Positions 32,713 through 41,474 of a stretch of DNA of 64,000 bases are shown piece by piece. The position numbers and the translations under genes are program-made. The stretch comes from CAVQXR01 sp046330455 (GTDB lineage Bacteria > Actinomycetota > Thermoleophilia > Gaiellales > Gaiellaceae): assembly GCA_046330455.1 (NCBI GenBank), contig JAXLSU010000014.1, positions 10,533 to 74,532 of the forward strand. The letters run 5' to 3'. Below the pieces are notes generated by a model. That model was not told the origin of the DNA. It saw only the letters and a program-made list of their open reading frames with translations, and made no database searches. Numbering within the stretch: the stretch's first letter is position 1; each line of letters opens with the position of its first letter.

Positions 32713-34581
32713 GTGAGCGCGAGGCCGTCCACGGCGCTCGAGCGCTCGCTCGAGGCCGGCGTGTCCCGTCTCCTCGAGCTGCAGGAGCCGGGCGGCTGGT
32801 GGGTCGGCGAGCTCGAGTCGAACGTGACGATGACCGCCCAGCATCTGCTCTTCCTCGAGTTCTTGCGAATCCGGGACGAGGAGACGACAGCCCGGGTCAT
32901 GGCCGAGCTGCTCGCCCGCCAACGTGAGGACGGGCTCTGGTCGATCTATCACGGCGGCGATCCCGATCTCAACGCGACCATGGAGTCCTACGCCGCACTC
33001 CGCCTCTGCGGGCTCTCCGACCGCGCGCCGCAGCTCGCCGCCGCGAAGGAGTTCTGCCTGGCCCGCGGCGGCATCGGTGGCGCGCGGGTGTTCACCCGGA
33101 TCTGGTTCGCACTCTTCGGGCTGTGGCCGTGGGATCGGGTCCCGCAGCTGCCCGTCGAGCTCGTGCTCTCGCGCCCGTCGCTGCCCGTGTCCCTCTACAC
33201 GTTCGCGTGCTGGGCGCGCCAGACCGTGCTCCCCCTCGCGGTGGTCATGCACCACCGACCCGTGCGCGCGCTACCCGCGAGCCGCGCCTGGAGCGAGCTC
33301 GATCTCGGGCCGGTGAGGCGGCCCCGCCGGAATGTGTGGGACGACGTCGATCGGCTGCTCGGGGCCTACGCCCGATCACCGTTCAAGCCGGGGCGCGAGC
33401 ACGCTCTGCGGGTCGCCGAACGCTGGATCATCGACCGGCAGGAACGTGACGGGTGCTGGGGCGGCATCCAGCCGCCCTGGGTCTGGTCGCTCATCGCCCT
33501 CGCCTGCCGGGGGCATGGCTGGGATTCGCCAGTGATGCGGAAAGGCGTCGCCGGGTGGAGCGGGTTCCTCGTCGACGACGGCGACCGCCTGCGTCCGGAA
33601 GCGTGTCAGTCCCCGGTCTGGGACACCGGGCTCGGCCTGCTCGGGCTCGCCGCCGCCGGCCTCACGACCGATCACCCTGCCGTGACCCGCGCCGTGCGCT
33701 GGATCCTCGATGAGGAGGTGAGGGCACGGGGCGACTGGACGGTACGGGCACCTGGCGTGGAGCCGGGAGGCTGGGCGTTCGAGTACGACAACGACGTCTA
33801 CCCGGATGTCGACGATGCTGCCGTCGTCGCGCTCGCCCTCCGGGAGCTCGGCAGCGGGCGGCTGGCCGTCGAACGCGCCTGCCGGTGGCTCGCCGGCATG
33901 CAGTGCCGGAACGGCGGCTGGGGTGCGTTCGACGTCGACAACGACGACGACTGGCTCTACGACATCCCGTTCTGCGACTTCGGCGCCGTGGTCGACCCGC
34001 CGAGCGCCGACGTCACCGCACATGTCGTCGAGCTGCTCGCCCACGAGCCCGGGTACGAGGAGCACGTACGACGCGGCGTGGCGTACCTGCTTCGCGAGCA
34101 GGAGCCCGACGGGTCCTGGTGGGGTCGCTGGGGCGTCAACTACGTCTACGGGACGGGAGCGGCGCTGCCGGCGCTCGAGGCGGCGGCGCTCCCGCCGGAT
34201 CACCCGGCCGTACGCCGCGGCGTCGCCTGGCTCGCCGAACACCAGGCTCCCGACGGCGGCTTCGGGGAGGACTGCCGCTCCTACGACCGGGGGGAAGCCG
34301 GGCGGGAGTGGATCGGCCGCGGAGCCTCGACCGCGTCGCAGACCGCCTGGGCGCTGATCGGGCTCGTCGCCGCCGGTGAGGCCCGTTCGGAGGCCGCGAG
34401 CCGGGCCGCTACCTGGCTGTTCGAGGCCCAGCGCCCGGACGGCGACTGGGACGAGGAGCAGTTCACGGGGACAGGGTTCCCACGCGACTTCCTGATCCGC
34501 TACCACCTGTACCGGCTCGTGTGGCCGCTGATCGCGCTCGGGCGCTACCGGGAGGCGCTGGGACGGGAGAACGCCGGATGA
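32713..34581 (+). CDS. shc: Squalene-hopene cyclase
   Basis: A 622-residue terpene cyclase, usual length. The catalytic acid motif is Asp365-Val-Asp367-Asp368 followed by AA where most have TA. QW repeats are scattered, for example LLARQREDGLWS, DRQERDGCWGG, AGMQCRNGGWGAF, REQEPDGSWWGRW and AEHQAPDGGFGED. It is a monotopic membrane enzyme that cyclises squalene to hopene/hopanol. GTG 32713 is the likely start. Its stop overlaps hpnA. Sterol or other triterpene cyclases are excluded by the DxDD motif and context. Confidence 0.95.
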   Translation: MSARPSTALERSLEAGVSRLLELQEPGGWWVGELESNVTMTAQHLLFLEFLRIRDEETTARVMAELLARQREDGLWSIYHGGDPDLNATMESYAALRLCGLSDRAPQLAAAKEFCLARGGIGGARVFTRIWFALFGLWPWDRVPQLPVELVLSRPSLPVSLYTFACWARQTVLPLAVVMHHRPVRALPASRAWSELDLGPVRRPRRNVWDDVDRLLGAYARSPFKPGREHALRVAERWIIDRQERDGCWGGIQPPWVWSLIALACRGHGWDSPVMRKGVAGWSGFLVDDGDRLRPEACQSPVWDTGLGLLGLAAAGLTTDHPAVTRAVRWILDEEVRARGDWTVRAPGVEPGGWAFEYDNDVYPDVDDAAVVALALRELGSGRLAVERACRWLAGMQCRNGGWGAFDVDNDDDWLYDIPFCDFGAVVDPPSADVTAHVVELLAHEPGYEEHVRRGVAYLLREQEPDGSWWGRWGVNYVYGTGAALPALEAAALPPDHPAVRRGVAWLAEHQAPDGGFGEDCRSYDRGEAGREWIGRGASTASQTAWALIGLVAAGEARSEAASRAATWLFEAQRPDGDWDEEQFTGTGFPRDFLIRYHLYRLVWPLIALGRYREALGRENAG

Positions 34582-35480
34582 GGGCCTTCGTCACCGGGGC
34601 GTCGGGCTTCGTGGGCGCCCACGTCGCGCGTGAGCTCACCGAGCAGGGCTGGGAGGTGTTGGGGGATCGCGTCGACCTGCTCGATCGGGCGGGGCTGCGC
34701 CGCGCTGCCGCCGGTTGCGACGCCGTCTTCCACGTCGCGGCGCTGTACAGCTACGACGCCGAGTCGGAGCTGATCGAGCGGGTGAACGTCGAGGGGACGG
34801 CGAACGTCATCGCGGCATGTCGGTCTGCCGGCGTCGGCCGCCTCGTCCATTGCAGCACCGCCGGCACGTGCGGTCCGATCGAGGGTCGCGAAGCCACCGA
34901 ACGGGACGTTCCTCCTGCCTGGGAGCTCGAGGTTCCCTACAAGCGGACAAAGCTCCTCGCCGAGCAGCTCGTGCTCGAGGCGGTCGGAGACGGGCTCGAC
35001 GCGGTCATCGTCAACCCGACGACGCCTGTCGGCGACGGCGACCGAAAGCCCACGCCGACGGGCCGGATGGTCGCCGGCGTCGCCCGGGGCTCGATCCCCG
35101 GCTACGTGGCGACCACCGGTCTCAACGTGGTCGACGTGCGCGACGTCGCCCGCGGTCACGTTCTCGCCTTCGAGCGCGGAGCCCCGGGTGAGCGGTATCT
35201 GCTCGGCGGTGTGAACCTTCCGCTCGGAGAGCTGTTCGTGGCGATCGCAGACCTTGCCGGTCGTGCCCGTCCGCGCATCCGCGTGCCGTACGCGGCGGCT
35301 GTCGTCGCCGCCAGGATCCACCTGGCGAACCGCGACGAGGTGAAGCTCGCCCGGTTGCCGATGTACTTTTCCAGTGAGAAAGCGCAGAATATGCTCGAGT
35401 ACCGGCCTGGTCCGGTGACGCCCGCGCTCGCGCGGGCAGTGCAGGAGGCGTTGTCAGTGAACGGAAAGGGAGGAGCATGA
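34578..35480 (+). CDS. hpnA: Hopanoid-associated sugar epimerase HpnA
   Basis: A 300-residue extended SDR/NAD-sugar epimerase. VTGASGFVGAHVAREL is the nucleotide loop, and VPYKRTKLLAEQ carries the YxxxK pair. HpnA is found next to hpnH and hpnG in hopanoid clusters; its exact reaction in side-chain modification is not settled. The chain carries an internal deletion after WEVLGDRVDL compared with relatives that have a longer beta-2 region. ATG overlaps the shc stop; the stop overlaps hpnH. Confidence 0.9.
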   Translation: MRAFVTGASGFVGAHVARELTEQGWEVLGDRVDLLDRAGLRRAAAGCDAVFHVAALYSYDAESELIERVNVEGTANVIAACRSAGVGRLVHCSTAGTCGPIEGREATERDVPPAWELEVPYKRTKLLAEQLVLEAVGDGLDAVIVNPTTPVGDGDRKPTPTGRMVAGVARGSIPGYVATTGLNVVDVRDVARGHVLAFERGAPGERYLLGGVNLPLGELFVAIADLAGRARPRIRVPYAAAVVAARIHLANRDEVKLARLPMYFSSEKAQNMLEYRPGPVTPALARAVQEALSVNGKGGA

Positions 35481-36475
35481 AGTTTCCGCTTCGCAGCACC
35501 GTGCAGATCGGTCGCTACGTCGCGTCGCAGAAGAGCGAGGAGCGGTATCCGCTCGTCCTCATGCTCGAGCCGACCCTCGGTTGCAACATCGCCTGCATCG
35601 GCTGCGGCAAGATTCGCGAGTACGAGTCGAACAAGGCGCGCCTGACCGTCGAGGAGTGCCTGGACTCCGGCCGTCAGTGCGCCGCGCCCGTGATCTCCAT
35701 CTGCGGTGGAGAGCCGCTCATCTTCAAGGGGATCGAGGACGTCGTCGACGGCTTCCTCGAGCTGAAGAAGAACATCCAGCTGTGCACGAACGCGCTTCGC
35801 CTCGAGGAGATGCTCGACCGCTTCACGCCGAACCCGCGCCTCACCTGGGTCGTGCATCTCGACGGGATGCGCGACACGCATGACTACGTGTGTGACTACC
35901 CGGGGCTCTGGGACATCGCCGTCTCGGCGATCAAGGCTGCCCGTGCGCGCGGGTTCCGCGTCACGACGAACACCACGATCTTCAAGGAGTCCCAGGTCGA
36001 CGACATCGTCGAGATGATGCGATACCTCACCGAGGAGGTCGGCACCGACGGCATGCTCGTGGCCCCCGGGTACCAGTACTCACAGATCGACCCGAACCTG
36101 ACCATGACGCGCTCCGAGCACGAGGAGAAGTTCAAGCTGATCCGGACGGCGGCCCGCAAGCACGGCTACAAGTGGCTTGCCAGCCCGATCTACCAGGACT
36201 TCTTGACGGGCGAGCGGATGCTCCCGTGCACCCCGTGGGGCTCGATCACGCGGAATCCGTACGGGTGGAAAGGCCCGTGCTACCTGCTGACCGATGCGAT
36301 CTTCCCGACCTACCAGGCCCTGATGGACGGTATGGAGTGGGAGCGCTACGGGCCGGGGAACGACCCGCGCTGCGAGCATTGCGCCATCCACTGTGGCTTC
36401 GAGCCGTCCGCGACCCTCGCGACGACGCAGAGCGTCAAGGAGACGGTGCGAAGCCTCGCGTGGACGTTGCGCTAG
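35477..36475 (+). CDS. hpnH: Adenosylhopane synthase HpnH (radical SAM)
   Basis: A 332-residue radical SAM enzyme with the [4Fe-4S] cysteines Cys36, Cys40 and Cys43 (CNIACIGC), then the SAM-binding GGEPLIF and a C-terminal SPASM-like cysteine set (RCEHCAIHCGFEP). It adds a 5'-deoxyadenosyl radical to diploptene, giving adenosylhopane. ATG has GGAAAGGGAGGAGC upstream and overlaps the hpnA stop. Conservation is very high, as expected for HpnH. Confidence 0.95.
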   Translation: MKFPLRSTVQIGRYVASQKSEERYPLVLMLEPTLGCNIACIGCGKIREYESNKARLTVEECLDSGRQCAAPVISICGGEPLIFKGIEDVVDGFLELKKNIQLCTNALRLEEMLDRFTPNPRLTWVVHLDGMRDTHDYVCDYPGLWDIAVSAIKAARARGFRVTTNTTIFKESQVDDIVEMMRYLTEEVGTDGMLVAPGYQYSQIDPNLTMTRSEHEEKFKLIRTAARKHGYKWLASPIYQDFLTGERMLPCTPWGSITRNPYGWKGPCYLLTDAIFPTYQALMDGMEWERYGPGNDPRCEHCAIHCGFEPSATLATTQSVKETVRSLAWTLR

Positions 36476-37098
36476 ACACCGCCCCGGTAGCCCGTCCCGT
36501 CGAGGCGGGTGAGCCCTTCACCCTTGCCTGCGCACTGGAGGTCGAGGAGCGCGCCGCCCGGCGGGCGGGTGCGCAGGCGGTTCGCATCGGGCTCGCAGCC
36601 TCGCGACCTCTTCCCGAAGGGCCGATCGTCGGGTTCGGCCTGGCGGGCGCTCTCGTTCCCGAGCTCACGCCCGGGACGCTGCTGACCGCGTCCCGGGTCG
36701 TCGACGAGGCCGGCACGACGCTCTGGGAGGGCGAGCCGCTCCCCGTTCCGGGCGCCCGGGAAGCCGTCGTCTGTGTTGCGGGCGCCGTCGTGGACGACCC
36801 GGCGGAACGGGCTCGGCTCGCCGCTCGGACCGGGGCCGTCGCGGTGGAGATGGAGGGCGCCGCGCTGGCGCGCAGCGGGCGTCTTGCGGGCGTCGTGCGA
36901 GCCGTCTCCGACGGCCCCACGCGGCCCGTCGGTCGCCTCGCTACCGCTTCGACGCCGGACGGCGGCATCGCGTGGGGAGCGGTGGTAGCCGCCTTCCTCC
37001 GGGAGCCGGTACGGTCGTTGCGGGCGTCGCGCGATGCGAGACGCGGTCTCGCGGCGCTCGAGCACGCGGCCGTCTCGCTGGCGGGCGGTGCTCGGTGA
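36460..37098 (+). CDS. hpnG: Adenosylhopane nucleosidase/phosphorylase HpnG
   Basis: A 212-residue nucleoside-phosphorylase-fold protein (MTA/SAH nucleosidase relatives). GFGLAGALVPELTPGTLL, VAVEMEGAALAR (purine/ribose binding) and AVSDGPTR (catalytic Asp) are present. It removes adenine from adenosylhopane to give ribosylhopane, the precursor of bacteriohopanetetrol. The only start in frame is GTG 36460, giving a 16-bp overlap with the hpnH end, longer than the other junctions here. Its stop overlaps ispH. Confidence 0.88.
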   Translation: MDVALDTAPVARPVEAGEPFTLACALEVEERAARRAGAQAVRIGLAASRPLPEGPIVGFGLAGALVPELTPGTLLTASRVVDEAGTTLWEGEPLPVPGAREAVVCVAGAVVDDPAERARLAARTGAVAVEMEGAALARSGRLAGVVRAVSDGPTRPVGRLATASTPDGGIAWGAVVAAFLREPVRSLRASRDARRGLAALEHAAVSLAGGAR

Positions 37099-38018
37099 AG
37101 CGGGTGCTGGTCGCCGCTCCCCGGAGCTTCTGCGCGGGTGTCGTCCGTGCGATCGACATCGTCGAGAAGCTGCTCGAGACCCATGGGCCGCCGGTGTACG
37201 TCCGTCACGAGATCGTCCACAACATCCATGTGGTGCGGGATCTGGAGGAGCGGGGCGCGATCTTCGTGGGAACGGAGCAGGAGGTACCCGAGGGCGCGCT
37301 CGTCGTGCTCTCGGCCCACGGGGTCGCCCCGACGGTCTACCGTCAGTGCGCCGATCGAAAGCTCGAGGTCATCGATGCGACGTGCCCGCTCGTCTCGAAG
37401 GTACACGCGGAGGCGCGCCGGTACGCCGCGCGCGGGCTCAAGATCGCGCTCGTCGGCCACGCAGGTCACGAGGAGGTGGTGGGCACGATGGGCGAGGCTC
37501 CGGAGTCCATCACCCTGGTGGAGACGGTCGAGGACGTCGAGGGCCTCGAGTTGCCCGACGGGCAGCAGGTGGCGTACCTGACCCAGACGACCCTCTCGGT
37601 GGACGACACGTCCGACGTGATCGATGCGCTGCGAGTGCGGTTTCCCGATCTCGTCGGGCCGCCCTCGGCCGACATCTGCTACGCCACCCAGAACCGCCAG
37701 GACGCGGTGAAGAAGATCTGCGAGCAGGCGACGATCGTGCTCGTCGTCGGCTCGAAGACGAGCTCCAACGCGAACCGCCTCGTCGAGGTCGCCCACTCGC
37801 GCGGCGCGGACGCCTACCTGATCGACGACGCGGGCGATCTCGATCCGGCCTGGCTCGACGGCCACGAGATCGTCGGCCTCACCGCGGGCGCCTCCTCGCC
37901 CGACTCCCTCGTCAACGGCGTCGCCGACCGTCTGGCCGAGTACGGCTACGGCGACCGCGAGGAGGTCGAGCTCACCCGCGAGGACGTCTACTTCCGGCTT
38001 CCGGCCCGGCTCCGGTAG
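37095..38018 (+). CDS. ispH: 4-hydroxy-3-methylbut-2-enyl diphosphate reductase
   Basis: A 307-residue iron-sulfur enzyme. The three cluster ligands are Cys13 (RSFCAGV), Cys97 (DATCPLV) and Cys195 (DICYATQNRQ). HGV in LSAHGVAP and the substrate Ser/Asn motif SSNANRL are conserved. It makes IPP and DMAPP in the last step of the MEP pathway. Being the last gene of the hopanoid operon, it ties precursor supply to hopanoid output. GTG overlaps the hpnG stop. A hairpin follows directly. Confidence 0.96.
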   Translation: MKRVLVAAPRSFCAGVVRAIDIVEKLLETHGPPVYVRHEIVHNIHVVRDLEERGAIFVGTEQEVPEGALVVLSAHGVAPTVYRQCADRKLEVIDATCPLVSKVHAEARRYAARGLKIALVGHAGHEEVVGTMGEAPESITLVETVEDVEGLELPDGQQVAYLTQTTLSVDDTSDVIDALRVRFPDLVGPPSADICYATQNRQDAVKKICEQATIVLVVGSKTSSNANRLVEVAHSRGADAYLIDDAGDLDPAWLDGHEIVGLTAGASSPDSLVNGVADRLAEYGYGDREEVELTREDVYFRLPARLR

Positions 38019-38032
38019 GCGGACGATCCGCC
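38018..38032 (+). terminator. Hairpin at the end of the hopanoid operon
   Basis: GGCGGA-CGA-TCCGCC starts at the last base of the ispH stop codon. It is a short perfect stem with a triloop between convergent genes; a further G/C-rich inverted repeat lies at 38040-38090. Confidence 0.5.
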
Positions 38033-38086
38033 GTGCGACCGTCCAGCGACGGCAGGCGCCGGGCGCTCTGCCGCCGCCGCGACGGT

Positions 38087-38218
38087 TCAGCGGACGATCG
38101 CCGCAACCACCCCGATCACGAGCAGGATCACTACGAGGGCGAGAGCGAGCTTCCAGACACCGTGGACAAGCCACCGGACGGTCGGGTCGACGTCGTCTCT
38201 CTGCCGTTCGTCAGCCAT
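38087..38218 (-). CDS. Small single-pass membrane protein
   Basis: A 43-residue protein: a charged N-terminus (MADERQRDDVDPTVRW) and one hydrophobic helix (LALALVVILLVIGVVAAIV). The ATG has CGAGGAGGCGAC upstream, a good ribosome binding site, which supports a real gene despite its size. It converges with ispH. Function unknown; a small membrane-stress or assembly factor is possible but unproved. Confidence 0.65.
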   Translation of the reverse strand: MADERQRDDVDPTVRWLVHGVWKLALALVVILLVIGVVAAIVR

Positions 38219-38267
38219 GTCGCCTCCTCGTGCCAGACGGTTGCGCGTGCCAGACGGTTGTGTCTCG

Positions 38268-38888
38268 TCAAGCGCCGGTATCGTAGGCCCAGGAGCCGTC
38301 TCCATAGGCCCAGACTTTGACCCAGGGTTGAGCCGAGTCGAGCGTCTTCCCGAGTACCTCCTGGACGAACCTCCCCTGTCTGAAGGTGTAGTGCCCGCCG
38401 TTCGAGTTGCTTCTCCACTGGAAGAACCAACCCGCCGAGCCGATCTGTCCACGGTAGAACCACGTCGGATCCGTACAGCACGGGTACGCGTTCGTGTTCA
38501 CGCTCGTGAGCCGCGGATACGTCCAGCAGAAGCGCTTCTCCTGCGTGTACTTCCAGAGCGTCGTACCGAACAGGAAGCTCCTGCCGATCCGTGTTGCCCA
38601 CACGGTCTTGCAGCCTGACGCAGCCTGGAGGGAGCGCGATCCTCTGGCTCCGAGCTCGCGTCGGCTCGCGGTACCGCTCGAGACCGGCGTCTCGGGTGCG
38701 GCCTCGACCCGAACCCTGGGGCCGAGTGGCCGGCCCGCCCGATCGGTGAGCTGCTCGGACAGCACGTCTTCGAACACGACGTGATCGCGATTGCCTGGCC
38801 CGTCGCCGTCCGCGGCCTGGGCCATGCCCGCGACCGTGAGCGCGGCGAGTGACGCTGCGGCGAGCGCGATCGTGCGCGAGTACCTCAT
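38268..38888 (-). CDS. Secreted hypothetical protein, cysteine- and aromatic-rich
   Basis: A 206-residue protein with a clear signal peptide (MRYSRTIALAAASLAAL, cleavage after AQA near residue 25). The mature part has a proline/arginine-rich linker, then a C-terminal domain rich in Trp, Tyr and Cys (SGCKTVWATRIGR, RFCWTYPRLT, AYPCCTDPTWFYRGQ). The cysteines probably form disulfides, as in small beta-rich extracellular proteins of actinobacteria. No family recognised. The start context GAAAGGGGGTGCACGATG gives a ribosome binding site. A 739-bp repeat-filled gap lies upstream. Confidence 0.75.
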   Translation of the reverse strand: MRYSRTIALAAASLAALTVAGMAQAADGDGPGNRDHVVFEDVLSEQLTDRAGRPLGPRVRVEAAPETPVSSGTASRRELGARGSRSLQAASGCKTVWATRIGRSFLFGTTLWKYTQEKRFCWTYPRLTSVNTNAYPCCTDPTWFYRGQIGSAGWFFQWRSNSNGGHYTFRQGRFVQEVLGKTLDSAQPWVKVWAYGDGSWAYDTGA

Positions 38889-39036
38889 TCATCGTGCACC
38901 CCCTTTCCGGGTCCTCGATCGCGGGCGGGTGACCAACCTCCACAGTAGAGGGTCAGCGGCGCGATTTCATCGGCCGTTTAGGACAGGTGGTGTCACGGAG
39001 GGCTCACGGAGCCGTCACGAATCGAGCACGCGGCCC

Positions 39037-39480
39037 CGCGGCTGAGCGGCCCCGCGGCTGAGCGGCCGGCTCGGCCGGCCGCGATCCGCGCAGGAGCCGC
39101 CCGGAGGGCCGCGGTTACCGGGTTTGTCCGGTTTGCGACCTGCGTTGGCGTTGGGCTGCTGTTGCTGGGTGGTCTTCGCGGCCGAGCGGCCCCGCGGCTG
39201 AGCGGCCGGCTCGGCAGGCCGCGATCCGCGCAGGAGCCGCCCGGAGGGGCGGGCACGGGTTTGTCCCGTTACGACGGCGAAGGGGCGGGGCCCGCTGTGG
39301 GCTGAGCGGCCCCGCGGCTGAGCGCCCGGCTTGGCCGGCCGCGACCCGCGCGGGAACAGCCCGGAGGGCCGCGGTTACGGGTCTCGTCGGCGCGACCCGC
39401 GCAGGAACAGCCCGGGTGGCCGCGGTTTACCGGGCCTGTCCGGGCCGCGACCCGCACAGGAGTGGCCCGGTGGGGCCGCG
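39037..39480. repeat. Array of 62-bp GC-rich palindromic repeats
   Basis: Three full copies (39053-39114, 39193-39254, 39313-39374), two partial copies (about 39390-39426 and 39441-39480) and a stub at 39037. Full copies share CGCGGCTGAGCG, CCGGC(T/-)CGGCCGGCCGCGA and CCCGGAGGGCCGCGG blocks, with spacers of about 58-78 bp. The rest of the 38889-39627 gap has no gene I can support. Same family as 9478-9609 and 61432-61548. Confidence 0.85.
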
Positions 39481-39627
39481 GTCGTGGGCAAACCGGCCGA
39501 GCCCTGCGGGGGGTCAGCCCGCCGAATGTGCTCACCCATAACCGGCCGGTCGGGGGTGAGGCTCATCGAGACCTCGACGGTTCTTGCCGCGGCAGTCCGG
39601 GCGCGCCGTGGGCGGCCGGGCGGCCGG

Positions 39628-40197
39628 TCAGTAGAGCGCGGTCGCGAGCCGCCGCCGGTAGGCGGTGCTGAGCGGGTGGTCCTGCCCGAGCTCCTGGAAG
39701 ACGGCGACCATGACCTCGCGGACGCGGTCGCGCTGCTCCTCGGAGCCCTCGGATGCCTCCCCGAGCAGCCACTCGAGCGCCCGCTCGTAATCGCCCTCCG
39801 AGAGCGGGCCGAGGATCTCGGGGAACTCGCCGGACTGCTGGAGCTCGTCCAGCAGGCGCTCGCCGGCCGACGGGCCGAGAAGCTCGTCGAGGAACGACTC
39901 GACGCCCGGGCGCGATTGCGCGCCGACGAACTCGCCCACGATCTGCCCGTTCCGGAAGGCCTTGACCGCGGGAATCCCCCGGACGTCGTAGGCCTGCGCG
40001 AGGGCGGGGTTGGCATCGACGTCGACCTTGGCGAGGACGACCTCACCCGAGCGCTCGCCGATGGCCTGCTCGAGGACCGGCCCGAGCGCTTTGCACGGCC
40101 CGCACCACTCCGCCCAGAAATCGACGACGACCGGCTGCTCCTTCGAACGCTCGATGACCTCCGCGTCGAATGTCGACTCCGTCACGTCCACGCTCAC
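39628..40197 (-). CDS. Thioredoxin-domain protein with C-terminal TPR-like tail (CnoX/YbbN-like)
   Basis: A 189-residue protein. Residues 1-105 are a thioredoxin fold with the full redox motif WCGPCK and the cis-proline in RGIPAVKAF. The helical tail (GDYERALEWLLGEASEGSEE, VMVAVFQELGQDHPLSTAYR) matches the C-terminal TPR-like part of YbbN/CnoX, chaperone-like thioredoxins that protect unfolded proteins, though shorter. It is cytoplasmic. Two GTG starts are possible, 40197 and 40191; the second fits the local leaderless rule (TAACGT 6 nt upstream). Confidence 0.9.
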   Translation of the reverse strand: MSVDVTESTFDAEVIERSKEQPVVVDFWAEWCGPCKALGPVLEQAIGERSGEVVLAKVDVDANPALAQAYDVRGIPAVKAFRNGQIVGEFVGAQSRPGVESFLDELLGPSAGERLLDELQQSGEFPEILGPLSEGDYERALEWLLGEASEGSEEQRDRVREVMVAVFQELGQDHPLSTAYRRRLATALY

Positions 40198-40203
40198 ACG
40201 TTA
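40198..40203 (-). promoter_or_regulatory. Predicted -10 box of the thioredoxin gene
   Basis: TAACGT on the minus strand abuts the first GTG (40197) and lies 6 nt before the second (40191), so the second GTG is probably the real start. Confidence 0.4.
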
Positions 40204-40656
40204 GCGTCGGGCCGACTGCCACCGTCGTCGAGCCCCGCTCCGGCAATCCGTCCGTCGAGGGCCACGCCTTTCCGGCCGCTCGGGGAATCCGATCCCGCGG
40301 CAGCCGCTTCCTGCGGCCGGCCCGAGCTCCCGCGCGAATCCGGCCCCGAGGCGGAGCCGTCGTCGGAGTCGAGCGCGAGCGGCCGGGCCCGGCGGCGCTT
40401 CGCACAGGCGCCCGACAGGCTCGGCCTCCGCCGCCGCCGCGATCGGCCGTCGGGCCGCACCGCCGGCGCCATCCGGGCCCAGGCTGCCGACACCCGGCGA
40501 GGTGCGCGAGACGTGGGAAGATCCACGGAAAGGAAGGGAGTGAACGGCTCGGTCTTCGGCCTCGGCGGAGACCGGGTCGAGAAGCCGGGGCCTGCCGGCC
40601 GCGACGGAGGCTCGGGCACGGAGCAGGCGCCATCAGCACCAGACAAGGAGTGAGCC
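40204..40656. other. Intergenic region with no supported gene
   Basis: About 450 bp between the divergent thioredoxin and SDR genes. It is GC-rich with no tRNA, known riboswitch or conserved domain in any frame. A 37-codon frame (GTG 40540 to TGA 40653) with GGAAAGGAAGGGA upstream ends inside the ribosome binding site of the next gene; its product is glycine-rich and unsupported. The promoter for the SDR pair probably lies here. Confidence 0.5.
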
Positions 40657-41460
40657 GTGCAGACACTGAACGACAGGACCGCGATCGTCACCGGCGCCGG
40701 CTCCGGCATCGGCGCGGGCATCGCCTCCGTTCTGGCCGTGGAGGGCGCGACGGTGGTCGTCGCAGACCTCGATGGCGACCGGGCAGCGACGACCGCCGCT
40801 GCCATCGAGCACGAGGGCGGCCGCGCCGTCGTCTGCGCCGGCGACGTCTCGAGAGACGCGGACGTCCGGCGGCTCGTCCAGACGGCCGTCGACACGACCG
40901 GGCGGGTGGACATCCTCGCGAGCAACGCGGGGATCTACCCGACTGCGAGCATCGAGGAGACGACCGAGGAGCTCTGGGACAGGGTCATGACGGTCAACAC
41001 GAAGGCCAGCTGGCTTCTCATGCGGGCGGTCGCACCGACGATGCGCGGCCAGCGATACGGACGTATCGTCGTGACCTCGTCCGTGACGGGGCCACGGACA
41101 GCCATGGCCGGGCTCTCGCACTACGCCGCCAGCAAGGCGGCGCTCATGGGGCTCGTTCGCGCGGCGGCGCTCGAGCTCGCCGCCGACGGCGTGACGGTCA
41201 ACGCGGTGCTGCCCGGCACCGTGGACACCGAGGGGCTGCGGGCGAGCGCCGGCGGCACCGGCTTCTTCGAGATCATGTTGCCGTCCATCCCTCTCGGGCG
41301 GGTGGCCGCCCCGGCCGACGTCGGCTGGGCGGTTCGGCTCCTCGCGTCTGCCGAAGCCGGGTACATCACCGGGCAGGGGCTCATCGTGGACGGCGGGCAG
41401 AGCGTCTCGGAAGGCGGTACGAGCAACGAGCAGGTCGAAGTCCTCGGAAACCAGACATGA
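40657..41460 (+). CDS. SDR family oxidoreductase
   Basis: A 267-residue SDR. TGAGSGIGAGI is the cofactor loop, ADLDGDR suggests NAD preference, SNAGIY replaces the usual NNAG, and YAASKAALMG holds the catalytic Tyr/Lys. GTG 40657 has AAGGAG 8 nt upstream. A charged C-terminal extension (SVSEGGTSNEQVEVL) follows the standard VDGGQ end. It is coupled to the next SDR; the pair probably act on related hydroxy or keto compounds. Substrate unknown. Confidence 0.88.
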   Translation: MQTLNDRTAIVTGAGSGIGAGIASVLAVEGATVVVADLDGDRAATTAAAIEHEGGRAVVCAGDVSRDADVRRLVQTAVDTTGRVDILASNAGIYPTASIEETTEELWDRVMTVNTKASWLLMRAVAPTMRGQRYGRIVVTSSVTGPRTAMAGLSHYAASKAALMGLVRAAALELAADGVTVNAVLPGTVDTEGLRASAGGTGFFEIMLPSIPLGRVAAPADVGWAVRLLASAEAGYITGQGLIVDGGQSVSEGGTSNEQVEVLGNQT

Positions 41461-41474
41461 GGAGGAGCACGAGC

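Noticed and set aside
40540..40653. 37-codon GTG frame before the SDR at 40657
   Set aside because: Glycine-rich, no homology pattern, ribosome binding site too close to the start.
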